DNA of 64,000 nucleotides from the NCBI RefSeq assembly GCF_009933255.1, contig NZ_MAEI01000005.1, positions 1-64,000 on the forward strand, given 5' to 3'. The stretch comes from Enterococcus diestrammenae. GTDB lineage: Bacteria; Bacillota; Bacilli; Lactobacillales; Enterococcaceae. Below the pieces are notes generated by a model. The model searched no databases. It was not told the DNA's origin and worked only from the letters and a program-made list of their open reading frames with translations. How positions within the stretch are numbered: position 1 is the stretch's first letter; every line of letters begins with the position of its first letter. The translations under genes and the position numbers were made by a program. Positions 1 through 7,081 of the stretch are shown piece after piece.

Positions 1-297
1 AAGTTCTACTTGAAATTTGCGAGTTAAAAAATTTGGAAATAAATTGCCAATGTAATGGTTGTTCTCAATTCCGTTATACTTCTTATCGATTCGTTTCCCG
101 ATGAAGTTTCCGTCCTTAACGAGGGAGGGAGATTTCCATGAAAAAACAACATCTCCACCAAATTGGTTACTATTGTAAAAATCAAAAACATTTTTATAAA
201 TGCCTTTAGCCAACCCACCCACATCGCTCTTTATGTCATATCTGATCGCACGTTGAGGATCACTCTTTGCTAAATCAATATACTCATTTATTTTCAA
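1..297 (-). CDS. Hypothetical protein, 3' end beyond window
   Basis: An open frame of 99 codons runs from a TTG start at 297 off the left edge with no stop. A good ribosome binding site (AGGAAGGTG) lies just upstream, and no ATG start is available in this frame. The product begins MKINEYIDLAKSD and contains aromatic stretches (YKNVFDFYNSN, VVFSWKSP). I do not recognise the family. It is the first gene downstream of the leftmost att-like core (421-442), so it would be cargo of a further module, or the original flank. A shorter ATG frame at 24-224 is out of frame with this one and is less likely. Confidence 0.5.
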   Translation of the reverse strand, partial: MKINEYIDLAKSDPQRAIRYDIKSDVGGLAKGIYKNVFDFYNSNQFGGDVVFSWKSPSLVKDGNFIGKRIDKKYNGIENNHYIGNLFPNFLTRKFQVEL

Positions 298-419
298 CTT
301 TTACACCTTCCTGCGACTAATACGATTTAATACTACGCTAGAATTTTGTTCAAAGAAAGAACAATCCGAGTAGCATCTCGAACTGCTCAAAAACCTATTA
401 CATCAACATTCCACACGTG

Positions 420-668
420 TTAACAAACACACACTCCACATGACTTTGATATTATGGCTCTGTATGTAACCATCATATTGCCGCCCTTTTCCACAAAGTA
501 TGCTGTATCACCGTCTTTAGCTCGTCCACCTAGAGGCGATTTTCTCCCTGCCGCACCGCCAATGATTATTGTTTTTTCGCCAGCTAGTAATTTTTCAACT
601 TCTTTGTCTTTTTCGTTTAGGTAAACCAAATACTCCGCTTTACCAGATTTCCCTTCATACCACTTCAA
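420..668 (-). pseudogene. Truncated PUA/ASCH-like protein fragment
   Basis: The frame reads KWYEGKSGKAEYLVYLNEKD followed by LLAGEKTIIIGGAAGRK and GDTAYFVEKGG. This resembles the N-terminal half of small ASCH/PUA-like proteins found in Firmicutes; the match is from memory. The only start is a TTG at 668 without a ribosome binding site, and the 5' side runs into another gene fragment. The 3' side ends exactly in the att-like core at 421-442: the last residues SCGVCVC are read from the core in a different frame from the HVEC reading. It is therefore probably broken at both ends and non-functional. Confidence 0.5.
421..442 (-). repeat. att-like core, copy 1 (rlmD 3'-end motif)
   Basis: On the minus strand this reads CATGTGGAGTGTGTGTTTG, encoding HVECVF, the same motif as the C-terminus of the rlmD-type methyltransferase at 8429-9802. 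It is the leftmost of four same-orientation copies. It abuts a truncated gene on its upstream side and a new gene (297 to 1) on its downstream side, as expected for a recombination junction. Confidence 0.65.
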
Positions 669-753
669 ATGTTTTCACTGTTTCATATAATTTGTGAAGC
701 GTTGAATCATTTTGTCTTTTTGCTTCAATCAAGTCATCTTTTGTATATTCCAT
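655..753 (-). pseudogene. Fragment of a small helical hypothetical protein
   Basis: An ATG at 753 with GGGAGG upstream opens a 32-codon frame (MEYTKDDLIEAKRQ, then DSTLHKLYETVKTFE) that stops at 655. It resembles the N-terminus of a family of roughly 60-residue helical proteins that I recall from Firmicutes. It then runs into the unrelated 420-668 frame, overlapping it by a few codons. I read it as the 5' remnant of a gene joined to another remnant by a deletion or recombination. Confidence 0.35.
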
Positions 754-767
754 AATACCTCCCAAGG

Positions 768-1216
768 CTATAATTCCTTCTCCATAACAAAATTGACAAG
801 AACAATACCCTGACGCACCACTTCTTGCTTACTAATTAGTTTATACCTTCTTTCTTCAAAAAAGGGACGTGAGGTAATTGATGCGTGTGTTGTGATTTTT
901 TCATAACCCGCTTGCTCTAACTTGTCGCAAATGACTGTCGCAATACCTTGTCGTTGATAATCCTTGTGAACATAAAGCCTATCAAGATAACCCGTTTTAT
1001 CTATATCTCCAAAGCCTACGATTTTTTTATTTTGTGTTACAACAACACAGTAATTATTCAATAATGATTGATTCCATTTTTCTAAATCTACTTCGCCAGT
1101 TGCCCACACATCTAGTTGCTCTTTTGTGTAGTCCTTTGCATTTATAGTATGTATTGTGTTATAAAACAGCTGAGCAATTTCTTCACAGTCTGGGTTTGAT
1201 ATTCTCTAATAATCAT
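768..1216 (-). pseudogene. GNAT acetyltransferase, frameshifted near the N-terminus
   Basis: A GNAT-fold N-acetyltransferase of about 148 residues. The acetyl-CoA binding region is clear (LDRLYVHKDYQRQGIAT), followed by a C-terminal FFEERRYK motif typical of YafP-like GNATs. Translation should begin at the ATG at 1216, which has GAGGAAT upstream, and gives MIIREYQ. About ten codons in, the frame shifts: restoring one C to the CCC near 1190 gives TPDCEEIAQLFYNTIHTINAKD and joins the rest in frame. As written, only an internal GTG at 1109 would give the 113-residue C-terminal part. The gene may be a true pseudogene, or the base loss may be a sequencing error. Confidence 0.6.
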
Positions 1217-1222
1217 TTTTTG

Positions 1223-1456
1223 TTATTCCTCTCTCTTCACATACCTAATCTCAACATCATACCCAAGTGCCTCCAGCATCTGCACAAAAGTTCTATTTAC
1301 AACACCATCTTGCTTTTTAATGATGCGATTTACATATTGGCTCGTTGTACTGATTTTCTCTGCGAGCTGTGCCTGAGGGGTTTCGTTTTCTATGCATTTG
1401 ACCTTAAGATCAACTTCTATAGTAAGCGAGAAATAATCCAACGCATTTTCTACCAA
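1223..1456 (-). pseudogene. HTH (XRE-like) regulator gene split by IS66; chimeric ORF
   Basis: The body is a small helix-turn-helix protein (QAQLAEKISTTSQYVNRIIKK, then a conserved MLEALGYDVEI tail), the type often found as an antitoxin or small regulator. The IS66 left end starts at 1422. The original 5' end lies across the element at 3834-3855 (MLKSNIE, start ATG at 3855 with AGGAAG upstream). Removing the IS and one target copy restores a 213-bp, 70-residue gene in frame. The present frame takes its first 12 codons (MVENALDYFSLT) from the IS terminal inverted repeat, with a TTG start at 1456 behind a strong AGGAGGGG. A 77-residue variant could therefore still be made. Confidence 0.65.
1414..1421. 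repeat. 8-bp target site duplication of IS66, left copy
   Basis: CTTCTATA lies immediately outside the left inverted repeat and matches 3834-3841 immediately outside the outer right inverted repeat. Eight base pairs is the usual duplication length for the IS66 family. Confidence 0.85.
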
Positions 1457-1505
1457 TCACCCCTCCTTTATACTTAGCTTATTGCTAAATATGAGGAGGG
1501 TTTTT

Positions 1506-1862
1506 ATGATGATCAACTTTGCCAGTGTACCCAAATGCTATTTAATCACTGGCTATACAGACTTACGAAAAGGCATTGACGGCTTAGCTGCCATCCTAAC
1601 TGGAAAATATGGCTTAAACTTATTTGAAGAAGCTATTTTCCTTTTCTGCGGTAGACGTTGCGATCGTTTCAAAGCACTGTACTTTGATGGCGAAGGCTTT
1701 TTTCTGCTATACAAACGCTACGATCAAGGACGGTTAGACTGGCCGAGAAAAACTGATTCTGTGGAAGTTCTGTCTCCCAAACAAGTGGATTGGCTTTTCG
1801 ACGGGCTCTCCATCTACCAAAAGCAAAAAATTCAACCAGCAAAAATTGGTGACCTCACCTAG
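1506..1862 (+). CDS. tnpB: IS66 accessory protein TnpB
   Basis: A 118-residue protein of the IS66 Orf2 family. It starts at the ATG at 1506 (or the adjacent ATG at 1509), behind GAGGAGGG. Family hallmarks are YLITGYTDLRKGIDGLA near the N-terminus and FLFCGRRCDRFKALYFDGEGF followed by LLYKR in the middle. TnpB is needed for transposition of IS66 elements of this type, but its biochemical role is not settled. It is followed at 90 bp by tnpC in the same direction. The full family length suggests an intact gene. Confidence 0.9.
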   Translation: MMINFASVPKCYLITGYTDLRKGIDGLAAILTGKYGLNLFEEAIFLFCGRRCDRFKALYFDGEGFFLLYKRYDQGRLDWPRKTDSVEVLSPKQVDWLFDGLSIYQKQKIQPAKIGDLT

Positions 1863-1951
1863 AAATTTTAAGCACTCTTGATGTGCCTTTCCTCTTATCC
1901 CCATTGAATCTTGGTACGATACACAAGTGTTTCGAGGAAGGAGGAGCTGCG

Positions 1952-3526
1952 ATGACTGAATTAGAAAAAGAGCTAACGAAACAGCTCGCTCGTACGACCA
2001 CTCAGTTAGAAATAATGACCGAGCAGTTGAACAATCAAGCCAAACAAATCGAAAACTTGATGAATATTATTGCCAACATGAACCGTCGTCAATTTGGAAC
2101 AAAATCTGAACAGAATCAAAATCAACTTTCATTGTTAGATGATGAGGAAAATTTCCCTTTTAACAAAGCAGAGCAGACTGCTAGTAAAGCCGCTGAAACA
2201 GAAACAGTTTCCTATCAGCGAAAAAAATACAAGGGTCAGCGTGAAGTGCTGACCCGTCACTTGCCGGTCATCGAAAAGGAGATTCTTCTGCCTGACGATC
2301 GACAGGTTTGTTCGTGTTGTGAACATCAAATGAAACGACTTGGACGCAAATTAGCACGCACAGAGTGGAATTATATTCCTGCTCATTTAGAGAAAAATGA
2401 GTATTACGAAGAAGCTTATGAATGCAGGGAATGCAAGAAGAATGGACAAAACAATATCCATCGTTCAGAAGCACCTAAACCAGTTTTGCCTAAGAGCTTA
2501 GCTGGCCCTAGCTGTTTAGCGAATACCATCTATCAGAAACTAGAAATGAGCCTTCCATTTTATCGTCAGGAAAAAGAATGGCTACGCCATGGGTTAGCTG
2601 TCTCAAGACGAACCTTGGCCAACTGGCATAATAAAAGCCTTCTGGAATGGGGCGTGCCGCTATACGAAGCTATGAAAAAAGAACTTCTCCAGCAGGAAGT
2701 CTTATCCGCAGACGAGACGGTTTATCAAATTTTGTATCGTGAAGATGGCAAACCAGCTACTAGTGATTCTCGTATCTGGCTCTTTCGGACCGCAGAGACG
2801 GCACCAGTTCCGATTGTCCTTTACCACTCTTCTGAAACTCGAAGTTTTGCGGTGGCGGAAAGCTTCCTTCGTGGATTTAAAGGATTCCTCCATTGTGATG
2901 GTTACCAAGTTTACCAGAAACTTCCTGATGTTCTACTTCAAACCTGTTGGGCACATGTTCGACGTAAATTTATTGAAACCAACGATCCTTATGGACAAGG
3001 GGCAGTAGGCGTGAGGTATTGCGATGAATTGTTTCGATTGGAGCGGATTTGGAAAAAAGAAGGGCTATCTGGTGAGGAGCTGTTAGTCAAACGTCAAACT
3101 GACGCAGCAACTTTAGTACAACACTTTTGGGATTGGATGGAAGGGCTAGTCGTGATGAAAGGACCATTACGAAAAGCAATCAACTACACCTTAAAACTCA
3201 AAACGAGCTTAGGTGCCTTTCTAGAAAACAGTCAGTTGGTCATCTCCAATAATCTCGCAGAACGCAGTATTCGCCCGGTTACAGTGGGACGTAAGAACTG
3301 GAATTTCAGTACTAGCCCAGAAGGAGCAAAAGCGAATGCCATCGGCTACAGCCTCATTCAAACCGCTAAGGAAAATGGCTTGGAGCCTTTTCGTTATTTG
3401 ACCTGGCTGTTTACTGAACTGCCCCAGCAAGAGATTTTCCAACATCCGGAACGGATCAAAGATTATCTGCCGTGGTCAGCGCAGGCGAAGCTTGCTTGTA
3501 CGATGACCAACAAAATAGCAAAATAG
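1952..3526 (+). CDS. tnpC: IS66 transposase TnpC
   Basis: A 524-residue DDE transposase that catalyses cleavage and strand transfer of the element ends. The ATG at 1952, behind GGAGGAG, is preferred; the frame stays open upstream without a good start. An N-terminal coiled coil (roughly 1-45) is followed by a zinc-binding region (CSCCEH, later CRECKK) and the catalytic core. The DDE residues are about Asp254 (SADETVYQ), Asp316 (LHCDGYQVY) and Glu437 (NNLAERSIRP). The C-terminus has the usual GYSLIQTAKENGL and LPWS segments. No frameshift or stop is seen. A hairpin at 3533-3553 follows the stop. Confidence 0.92.
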   Translation: MTELEKELTKQLARTTTQLEIMTEQLNNQAKQIENLMNIIANMNRRQFGTKSEQNQNQLSLLDDEENFPFNKAEQTASKAAETETVSYQRKKYKGQREVLTRHLPVIEKEILLPDDRQVCSCCEHQMKRLGRKLARTEWNYIPAHLEKNEYYEEAYECRECKKNGQNNIHRSEAPKPVLPKSLAGPSCLANTIYQKLEMSLPFYRQEKEWLRHGLAVSRRTLANWHNKSLLEWGVPLYEAMKKELLQQEVLSADETVYQILYREDGKPATSDSRIWLFRTAETAPVPIVLYHSSETRSFAVAESFLRGFKGFLHCDGYQVYQKLPDVLLQTCWAHVRRKFIETNDPYGQGAVGVRYCDELFRLERIWKKEGLSGEELLVKRQTDAATLVQHFWDWMEGLVVMKGPLRKAINYTLKLKTSLGAFLENSQLVISNNLAERSIRPVTVGRKNWNFSTSPEGAKANAIGYSLIQTAKENGLEPFRYLTWLFTELPQQEIFQHPERIKDYLPWSAQAKLACTMTNKIAK

Positions 3527-3532
3527 CTCTAA

Positions 3533-3553
3533 TCTCACTAAATTTTAGTGAGA
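3533..3553 (+). terminator. Hairpin after tnpC
   Basis: TCTCACTAAA pairs with TTTAGTGAGA just after the tnpC stop. The T-tract is poor, so it may serve as a terminator or as part of the IS end. Its right arm (TTTTAGTGAGACTAG) is repeated at 3782. Confidence 0.5.
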
Positions 3554-3833
3554 CTAGGGCTATTTGTCGATGCGTTGGATTATTTCCCGCTTACATTTGT
3601 TTGATGGATTTACTTGTATTTTCATCAGTACATTTGATATTCTTAGCTATGGACATTTGGTTATCCTCCTATGATTGGGTTCAGCGATTTAATTATAGGG
3701 CAACCAAATGTCTTTTTGTTATAAAAAATATTTGGTGTCCTTACTCATTTGAGAGTAACAACACCAAATATCATAGAACCATTTTAGTGAGACTAGGGCT
3801 ATTTGGCGATGCGTTGAATTATTTCCCGCTTAC
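3543..3833 (+). repeat. Duplicated IS66 right end with hairpin-rich spacer
   Basis: A 52-bp segment (3543-3594) ending in the right inverted repeat recurs at 3782-3833 with two mismatches. The 187 bp between the copies has no gene but holds two perfect 11-bp inverted repeats: 3652-3662 with 3702-3712 (GACATTTGGTT/AACCAAATGTC) and 3728-3738 with 3761-3771 (ATATTTGGTGT/ACACCAAATAT). It could be the remnant of a second element or a small MITE-like unit carried between the tandem right ends. Confidence 0.7.
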
Positions 3834-3841
3834 CTTCTATA
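3834..3841. repeat. 8-bp target site duplication of IS66, right copy
   Basis: CTTCTATA, identical to 1414-1421. It shows that the outer right end at 3833, not the inner one at 3594, was used in the transposition event. Confidence 0.85.
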
Positions 3842-3916
3842 TTGCTTTTAAGCATAATATTTTCTTCCTATCGCAACACCTAGTTACTTCTAGCACAATT
3901 AAGATGCTTTATTATA
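3834..3916 (-). promoter_or_regulatory. Original 5' end and promoter of the interrupted HTH gene
   Basis: The minus strand shows a TATAAT -10 box (3911-3916) with no clear -35, a ribosome binding site (AGGAAG) and the ATG at 3855 encoding MLKSNIE up to the IS. Transcription from here now runs into the IS66 right end. Confidence 0.5.
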
Positions 3917-3960
3917 CCGCGCTTTTCTCAAGAAATCATTGCCATTTTATGAACGTATGA

Positions 3961-4021
3961 AAAAAGCATCCCGCCGTAGCAGGATGTTGTAAAAAAAGAC
4001 GCTTCCTTTTACAGAAACGTC
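3961..4021 (-). terminator. Two tandem rho-independent terminators
   Basis: Two hairpins with T-runs on the minus strand. The first pairs GACG (3998-4001) with CGTC (4018-4021) and is followed by seven Ts. The second pairs CATCC (3967-3971) with GGATG (3982-3986) and is followed by Ts. They sit upstream of the HTH gene and downstream of core copy 2, so they would insulate the module from read-through out of rlmD and the preceding modules. Confidence 0.55.
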
Positions 4022-4067
4022 CAATTCAAACGAGTAAATACAAACTATCTACTCCAATATTTCATTT

Positions 4068-4208
4068 TCATTTGTTGTATTCCCACTTACTAGGTCTATC
4101 ACTACCCACATTTATATAATCTCTAATCTCTTTATTTCGGATTTTATTCCCCTCACTGGTAAATACGATATGTTTGAAAAAGTATTTAAAAATAAGGATT
4201 TCCAGTCT
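4068..4208 (-). other. Possible C-terminal gene remnant after core copy 2
   Basis: Between core copy 2 and the tandem terminators there is an open stretch on the minus strand that includes HIVFTSEGNKIRNKEIRDY and ends SKWEYNK before a TGA. It has no start codon or ribosome binding site, and I do not recognise it. It could be the broken end of a gene, or chance. The rest of 4022-4219 shows nothing else. Confidence 0.25.
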
Positions 4209-4219
4209 TAATGTCGTTG

Positions 4220-4243
4220 TAGCAAACACACACACTCTACATG
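4220..4243 (-). repeat. att-like core, copy 2
   Basis: The minus strand reads CATGTAGAGTGTGTGTGTTTG and encodes HVECVCLLQRH followed by a stop, like an alternative C-terminus of rlmD. Downstream, GGAAATCCTTATTTTTAAATAC aligns in part with the stretch after the intact rlmD stop (GAAAACCCTTATATATC). This supports common origin beyond the core itself. Confidence 0.65.
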
Positions 4244-4283
4244 AAACGATACCTTGATTTTGATGTATTCATCCACAATTAGA

Positions 4284-4822
4284 TTAATCCAAGATCCATT
4301 TTTCTTTGGTCATGTAATTCGTATGACCGATTCTAATTTCGTTCATTAGTGGAACATCAACATCACCACATGAATGATGAAAAACAAAACCTAACTTCTC
4401 TTGTACTTTTTTAGATTTAAAGTTGCCATCATAATATGCACACCAAATAATATTCATTTTCAAATCCTCAAAGCCATGGCGAATTATTTCTCTTGCGGCT
4501 TCTGGAATATATCCTTTACCCCAAAATTCCTGCCCAATCCAATAGCCAAGCTCACATTCATCATCGCTTTCCGTCATATCTGTATGTCCATTCAATTTAA
4601 GCTCTATACAGCCAATTGCTATATTATCAGTTTTCAAGCAAACAGCATAGCATTCTGAACCACAAAACACATTTTTAATAACATCCAGACTTTCTCCGAC
4701 ATTTTATGCGGAGGCCATCCTGCGATGGGTCCAACTTCTGGATTCTTCGCATACTGATATAAGCTTTCTGCATCCGCTTCTTTCCACGGACGAAGTATTA
4801 ATCTTTCTGTTGTAAGTTTCAT
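4284..4822 (-). pseudogene. RimJ-type GNAT acetyltransferase with a frameshift
   Basis: The intended product is an acetyltransferase of about 180 residues of the RimJ/RimL type: [20 protein letters not shown] at the N-terminus, then ELGYWIGQEFWGKGYIPEAA with the acetyl-CoA binding loop, then KVQEKLGFVFHHS. The ATG at 4822 has AAGGAGATTAG upstream. Near 4706-4712 the frame shifts by one base. Adding one A to an AAAA run ([16 protein letters not shown]) restores a single continuous protein. As written, the N-terminal part ends after about 62 residues and the C-terminal part lacks a proper start. It is the only gene between core copies 2 and 3. Confidence 0.7.
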
Positions 4823-4849
4823 AACTAATCTCCTTTTTAACATCCAATC

Positions 4850-4935
4850 CACCGCCTAAACTATCCGAAATAGACATCCAAATCACCAACTCAATTTTCG
4901 TGTTATCCAAATCGCTGCCTAAACTATGGCTGTTT
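4850..4935 (-). repeat. Degenerate ~33-nt repeats in module leader
   Basis: On the minus strand, three imperfect units contain GCGATTTGGATAAC, GTGATTTGGATGTC and GTGGATTGGATGTT at roughly 33-nt spacing, immediately upstream of the acetyltransferase. A similar series occurs in the leader of the next module (8165-8300). Function unknown. Confidence 0.45.
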
Positions 4936-5036
4936 TGACGGTTGATATGTTCTGTTGGACTGTTGTTTTCCAAATTTTCACTCGCTCGTGAAAATCTCAA
5001 AATCCTCAAATCCCCATATATCAAGGGGTTTTGCAC

Positions 5037-5081
5037 CTACTTTTCTTTAACCTTAGACATCAAACATACCGTCTCCACATG
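5037..5081 (-). repeat. att-like core, copy 3, with alternative rlmD tail
   Basis: The core at 5058-5081 reads CATGTGGAGACGGTATGTTTG and the frame continues to a TAG at 5037, encoding HVETVCLMSKVKEK. This looks like a genuine C-terminus of a RumA/RlmD-family enzyme. A stop codon occurs three codons upstream of the His, so only the tail is present. It is a detached methyltransferase 3' end. Confidence 0.75.
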
Positions 5082-5297
5082 AAGTTTTTAGGCTATTTCA
5101 CATCTTTGAAAAACGCAGTAATAATGCTGTGTTTATGCTGGTTTAACATCCATCTTATCCTCTCAAAAAAATAATCCTTGATTAGGCTATTCTGCTTTTC
5201 GCCGCTTTGACTTCCTATAATTCGCCTTTTATAAATTATGCGTATTAACTCCCAATGTTGAGTATATTCATAGTCTTAACTCATAAAAAGCCTAATG

Positions 5298-5945
5298 TTA
5301 ATTGACAACTGTACCTCCCCATTCTACGACAGTAAAACCTTGCCGCTGAATAGGTTCGAGAGTTTGTTCCTCAATAGAAATAACTTCTTTAAGGGGTTTA
5401 TATGCCATAAAAACTCTCAAAATGCTATCAGGTTCAGGTATTATTTCCAATTCTGCATTGTCTGTATAAATTTCATTCTGAAAAGTAATAAGATTGTATG
5501 GATTGTTTTGCATTTTGGGGAGCCAGTAGACAATAAACTCATTATATTCTTTTGGTGTCAAACCAATATACTCTAATTTGTCCCTTAAAAATCCAGCAGT
5601 ATCTTCCCCTTTCACAATAAACCCCTTACTCATATCATATTCAATATTGCTATTGCCTTCCCAAAACAGATAAGAGTACTCTTTCCCATCTTTTTGGTTG
5701 ATTAACATTCCGTCAGGATGAGCAGTTACAGTCCAGCCCTCATAATAAGTAGGGTAGGTGCAAATAATGCTACCATTATAATCTAACTTAACTGTTACTT
5801 CCATTGTTTCTTCTGGATATAGATAAATTACTGGTTTTGCGTCTGTTGGTTCATCATCCTTATTCTTATCTTCACACCCTGTCATAAATAATACTATTGA
5901 AAACATTAGGGCTATACACAATAGAGTAAATTTAAGTTTTTTCAT
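5298..5945 (-). CDS. Lipoprotein with KPVIYLYP domain
   Basis: A 215-residue predicted lipoprotein. A basic N-terminus and a hydrophobic segment (residues 6-22) lead to the lipobox FMTGC, so the mature protein would be anchored at Cys24 on the outer face of the membrane. A charged linker is followed by a conserved domain that begins KPVIYLYPEE and ends FTVVEWGGT. I recall this domain in proteins of several bacterial groups, without known function. The ATG at 5945 has AAAGGAG upstream. It is the last gene of the module between cores 8450 and 5081, after the recombinase and on the same strand. No adjacent gene suggests a role. Confidence 0.75.
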   Translation of the reverse strand: MKKLKFTLLCIALMFSIVLFMTGCEDKNKDDEPTDAKPVIYLYPEETMEVTVKLDYNGSIICTYPTYYEGWTVTAHPDGMLINQKDGKEYSYLFWEGNSNIEYDMSKGFIVKGEDTAGFLRDKLEYIGLTPKEYNEFIVYWLPKMQNNPYNLITFQNEIYTDNAELEIIPEPDSILRVFMAYKPLKEVISIEEQTLEPIQRQGFTVVEWGGTVVN

Positions 5946-6106
5946 ATCAAAATCAACTCCTTTATATTATAAGACGATAACACTTACAACTGGTTCCATC
6001 TCTAGTGATTTTAGGATTGCTATATAGTAGGAATTAGTTACTAAAATATGCATGAATGAGTTGCGCATTATAAAACAATTGCGATCTATCTCAATTTCTT
6101 AATTAT

Positions 6107-7030
6107 TTACTTCTTTGAACTATATTTTTTGCTTTTTCGCTTGCTTCCATCTTCGCCCTCTGTAACATTGCTTCGGTGCTGTTTTTCAATCTGCACCGCT
6201 TGGAATGTTTCCTTAGATATTATCACAGGATTGTTATTCTCTGCCCGATAGTATGCATCGTGTTTTCCATTATCCAGTAAGTGTACATTTCCTGTGTATT
6301 TTTCGTTACTGAGCATAACGTCAATTGTTCTCTTAGGCCATGTAGCCTTTCCGGTGGGCGATTTAATTCCCAGTAGTTCCAGTTCTTTCACAATGCCTAA
6401 AACACTCTTACCCTGAAGATAGAGGTTAAATATCATGTGGACATTTTTTGCTTCTTTCTTATCAATTATCAGCTTACCTTCTGCATCATTTATATATCCA
6501 TAACACTTTCTGTTATATAGCTTCGAAGTGCCTTGTGCTGCATGTCGTTTAATACCCCATTTAATATTGTCGCTGCGGGATTCATTTTCTGCTTGAGCAA
6601 CTGCCTCGATAATTGAAATCATCAAGTCATTATCTGTATCGGCTGTATCAAGTACTTCCTGTTCAAATATGACCCGAACGCCGAGAACCCTTAGCTGGTT
6701 CCATGCATCAAGAATCTCTACTGTGTCTCGGCCAAATCTGCTGATGCTCTTGGTTAGGATAATTTCTAAGTCACGCGACTGACAGTCCTGCAGCATACGA
6801 GAAAACTCTTTTCGAGAGGAACCTGTCTTGCTTGAAGCAATATCTATATATACATCAACCAATAGCCATTTGGGATTAGCTGCTGTCAATCTTGTTAGCG
6901 CCGACACTTGGGCGGTAAGACTTTTCAGCTGGTCAGCACTATTTGTACTCACATGACAATAAATACCGACCCTCTTTTCTCGTTTTGAAGGCAATGGTGG
7001 TATGAAATGTATTCTTTTATCATCAGCCAC
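6107..7030 (-). CDS. Serine recombinase, short form with altered active-site motif
   Basis: A 307-residue site-specific recombinase of the serine (resolvase/invertase) superfamily. The catalytic domain (about 20-165) has Ser28 in YCHVST, later SISRFGRD, and the long E-helix. A recombinase DNA-binding domain follows (about 170-280; GYINDAEGKLIIDKKEA, SPTGKATWPKRTIDVMLSNEKYTG). The usual motif is YxRVS; here the Arg two residues before Ser28 is His26, and in gamma-delta resolvase that Arg is an active-site residue. The zinc ribbon and C-terminal coiled coil of large integrases (about 500 residues) are absent, with only a basic tail. The start is GTG at 7030 with GGAGG upstream. It could be a relic of the integrase that built the island, or one partner of a multi-recombinase set. 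Confidence 0.85.
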   Translation of the reverse strand: MADDKRIHFIPPLPSKREKRVGIYCHVSTNSADQLKSLTAQVSALTRLTAANPKWLLVDVYIDIASSKTGSSRKEFSRMLQDCQSRDLEIILTKSISRFGRDTVEILDAWNQLRVLGVRVIFEQEVLDTADTDNDLMISIIEAVAQAENESRSDNIKWGIKRHAAQGTSKLYNRKCYGYINDAEGKLIIDKKEAKNVHMIFNLYLQGKSVLGIVKELELLGIKSPTGKATWPKRTIDVMLSNEKYTGNVHLLDNGKHDAYYRAENNNPVIISKETFQAVQIEKQHRSNVTEGEDGSKRKSKKYSSKK

Positions 7031-7081
7031 GATAAAACCTCCAAGATAACAGGCTTATTGAAAAATTAGCAATTTTCATGC

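Larger units (their letters stand above)
1422..3833 (+). mobile_element. IS66-family insertion sequence (tnpB, tnpC; no tnpA)
   Basis: A 2412-bp element. The 25-bp inverted repeats are at 1422-1446 and 3809-3833, begin GTAAGCG (typical of IS66) and differ at two positions. An exact 8-bp target duplication, CTTCTATA, flanks it. It encodes intact TnpB and TnpC but no TnpA. A second copy of the right terminus lies inside at 3570-3594, with one mismatch to the left repeat, so the mobile unit carries an extra 239 bp beyond its inner right end. It has inserted in the eighth codon of a small HTH gene on the opposite strand. The exact duplication and intact genes suggest a fairly recent event. Confidence 0.9.

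Noticed and set aside
3472..3960. A 162-codon plus-strand frame overlapping the end of tnpC and the IS66 right end
   Set aside because: It starts inside tnpC in another frame, crosses both right inverted repeats and the target duplication, and resembles no protein.
4850..4935. Degenerate ~33-nt repeats as a CRISPR array
   Set aside because: The units are too imperfect and too few, there are no uniform spacers, and no cas genes are nearby.
4704..5036. A 110-codon minus-strand frame after core copy 3 (MQNPLIYGDLRIL)
   Set aside because: It lies in the module leader, overlaps the acetyltransferase start and encodes the degenerate repeats. It has no good start signal, so I treat the stretch as leader DNA.
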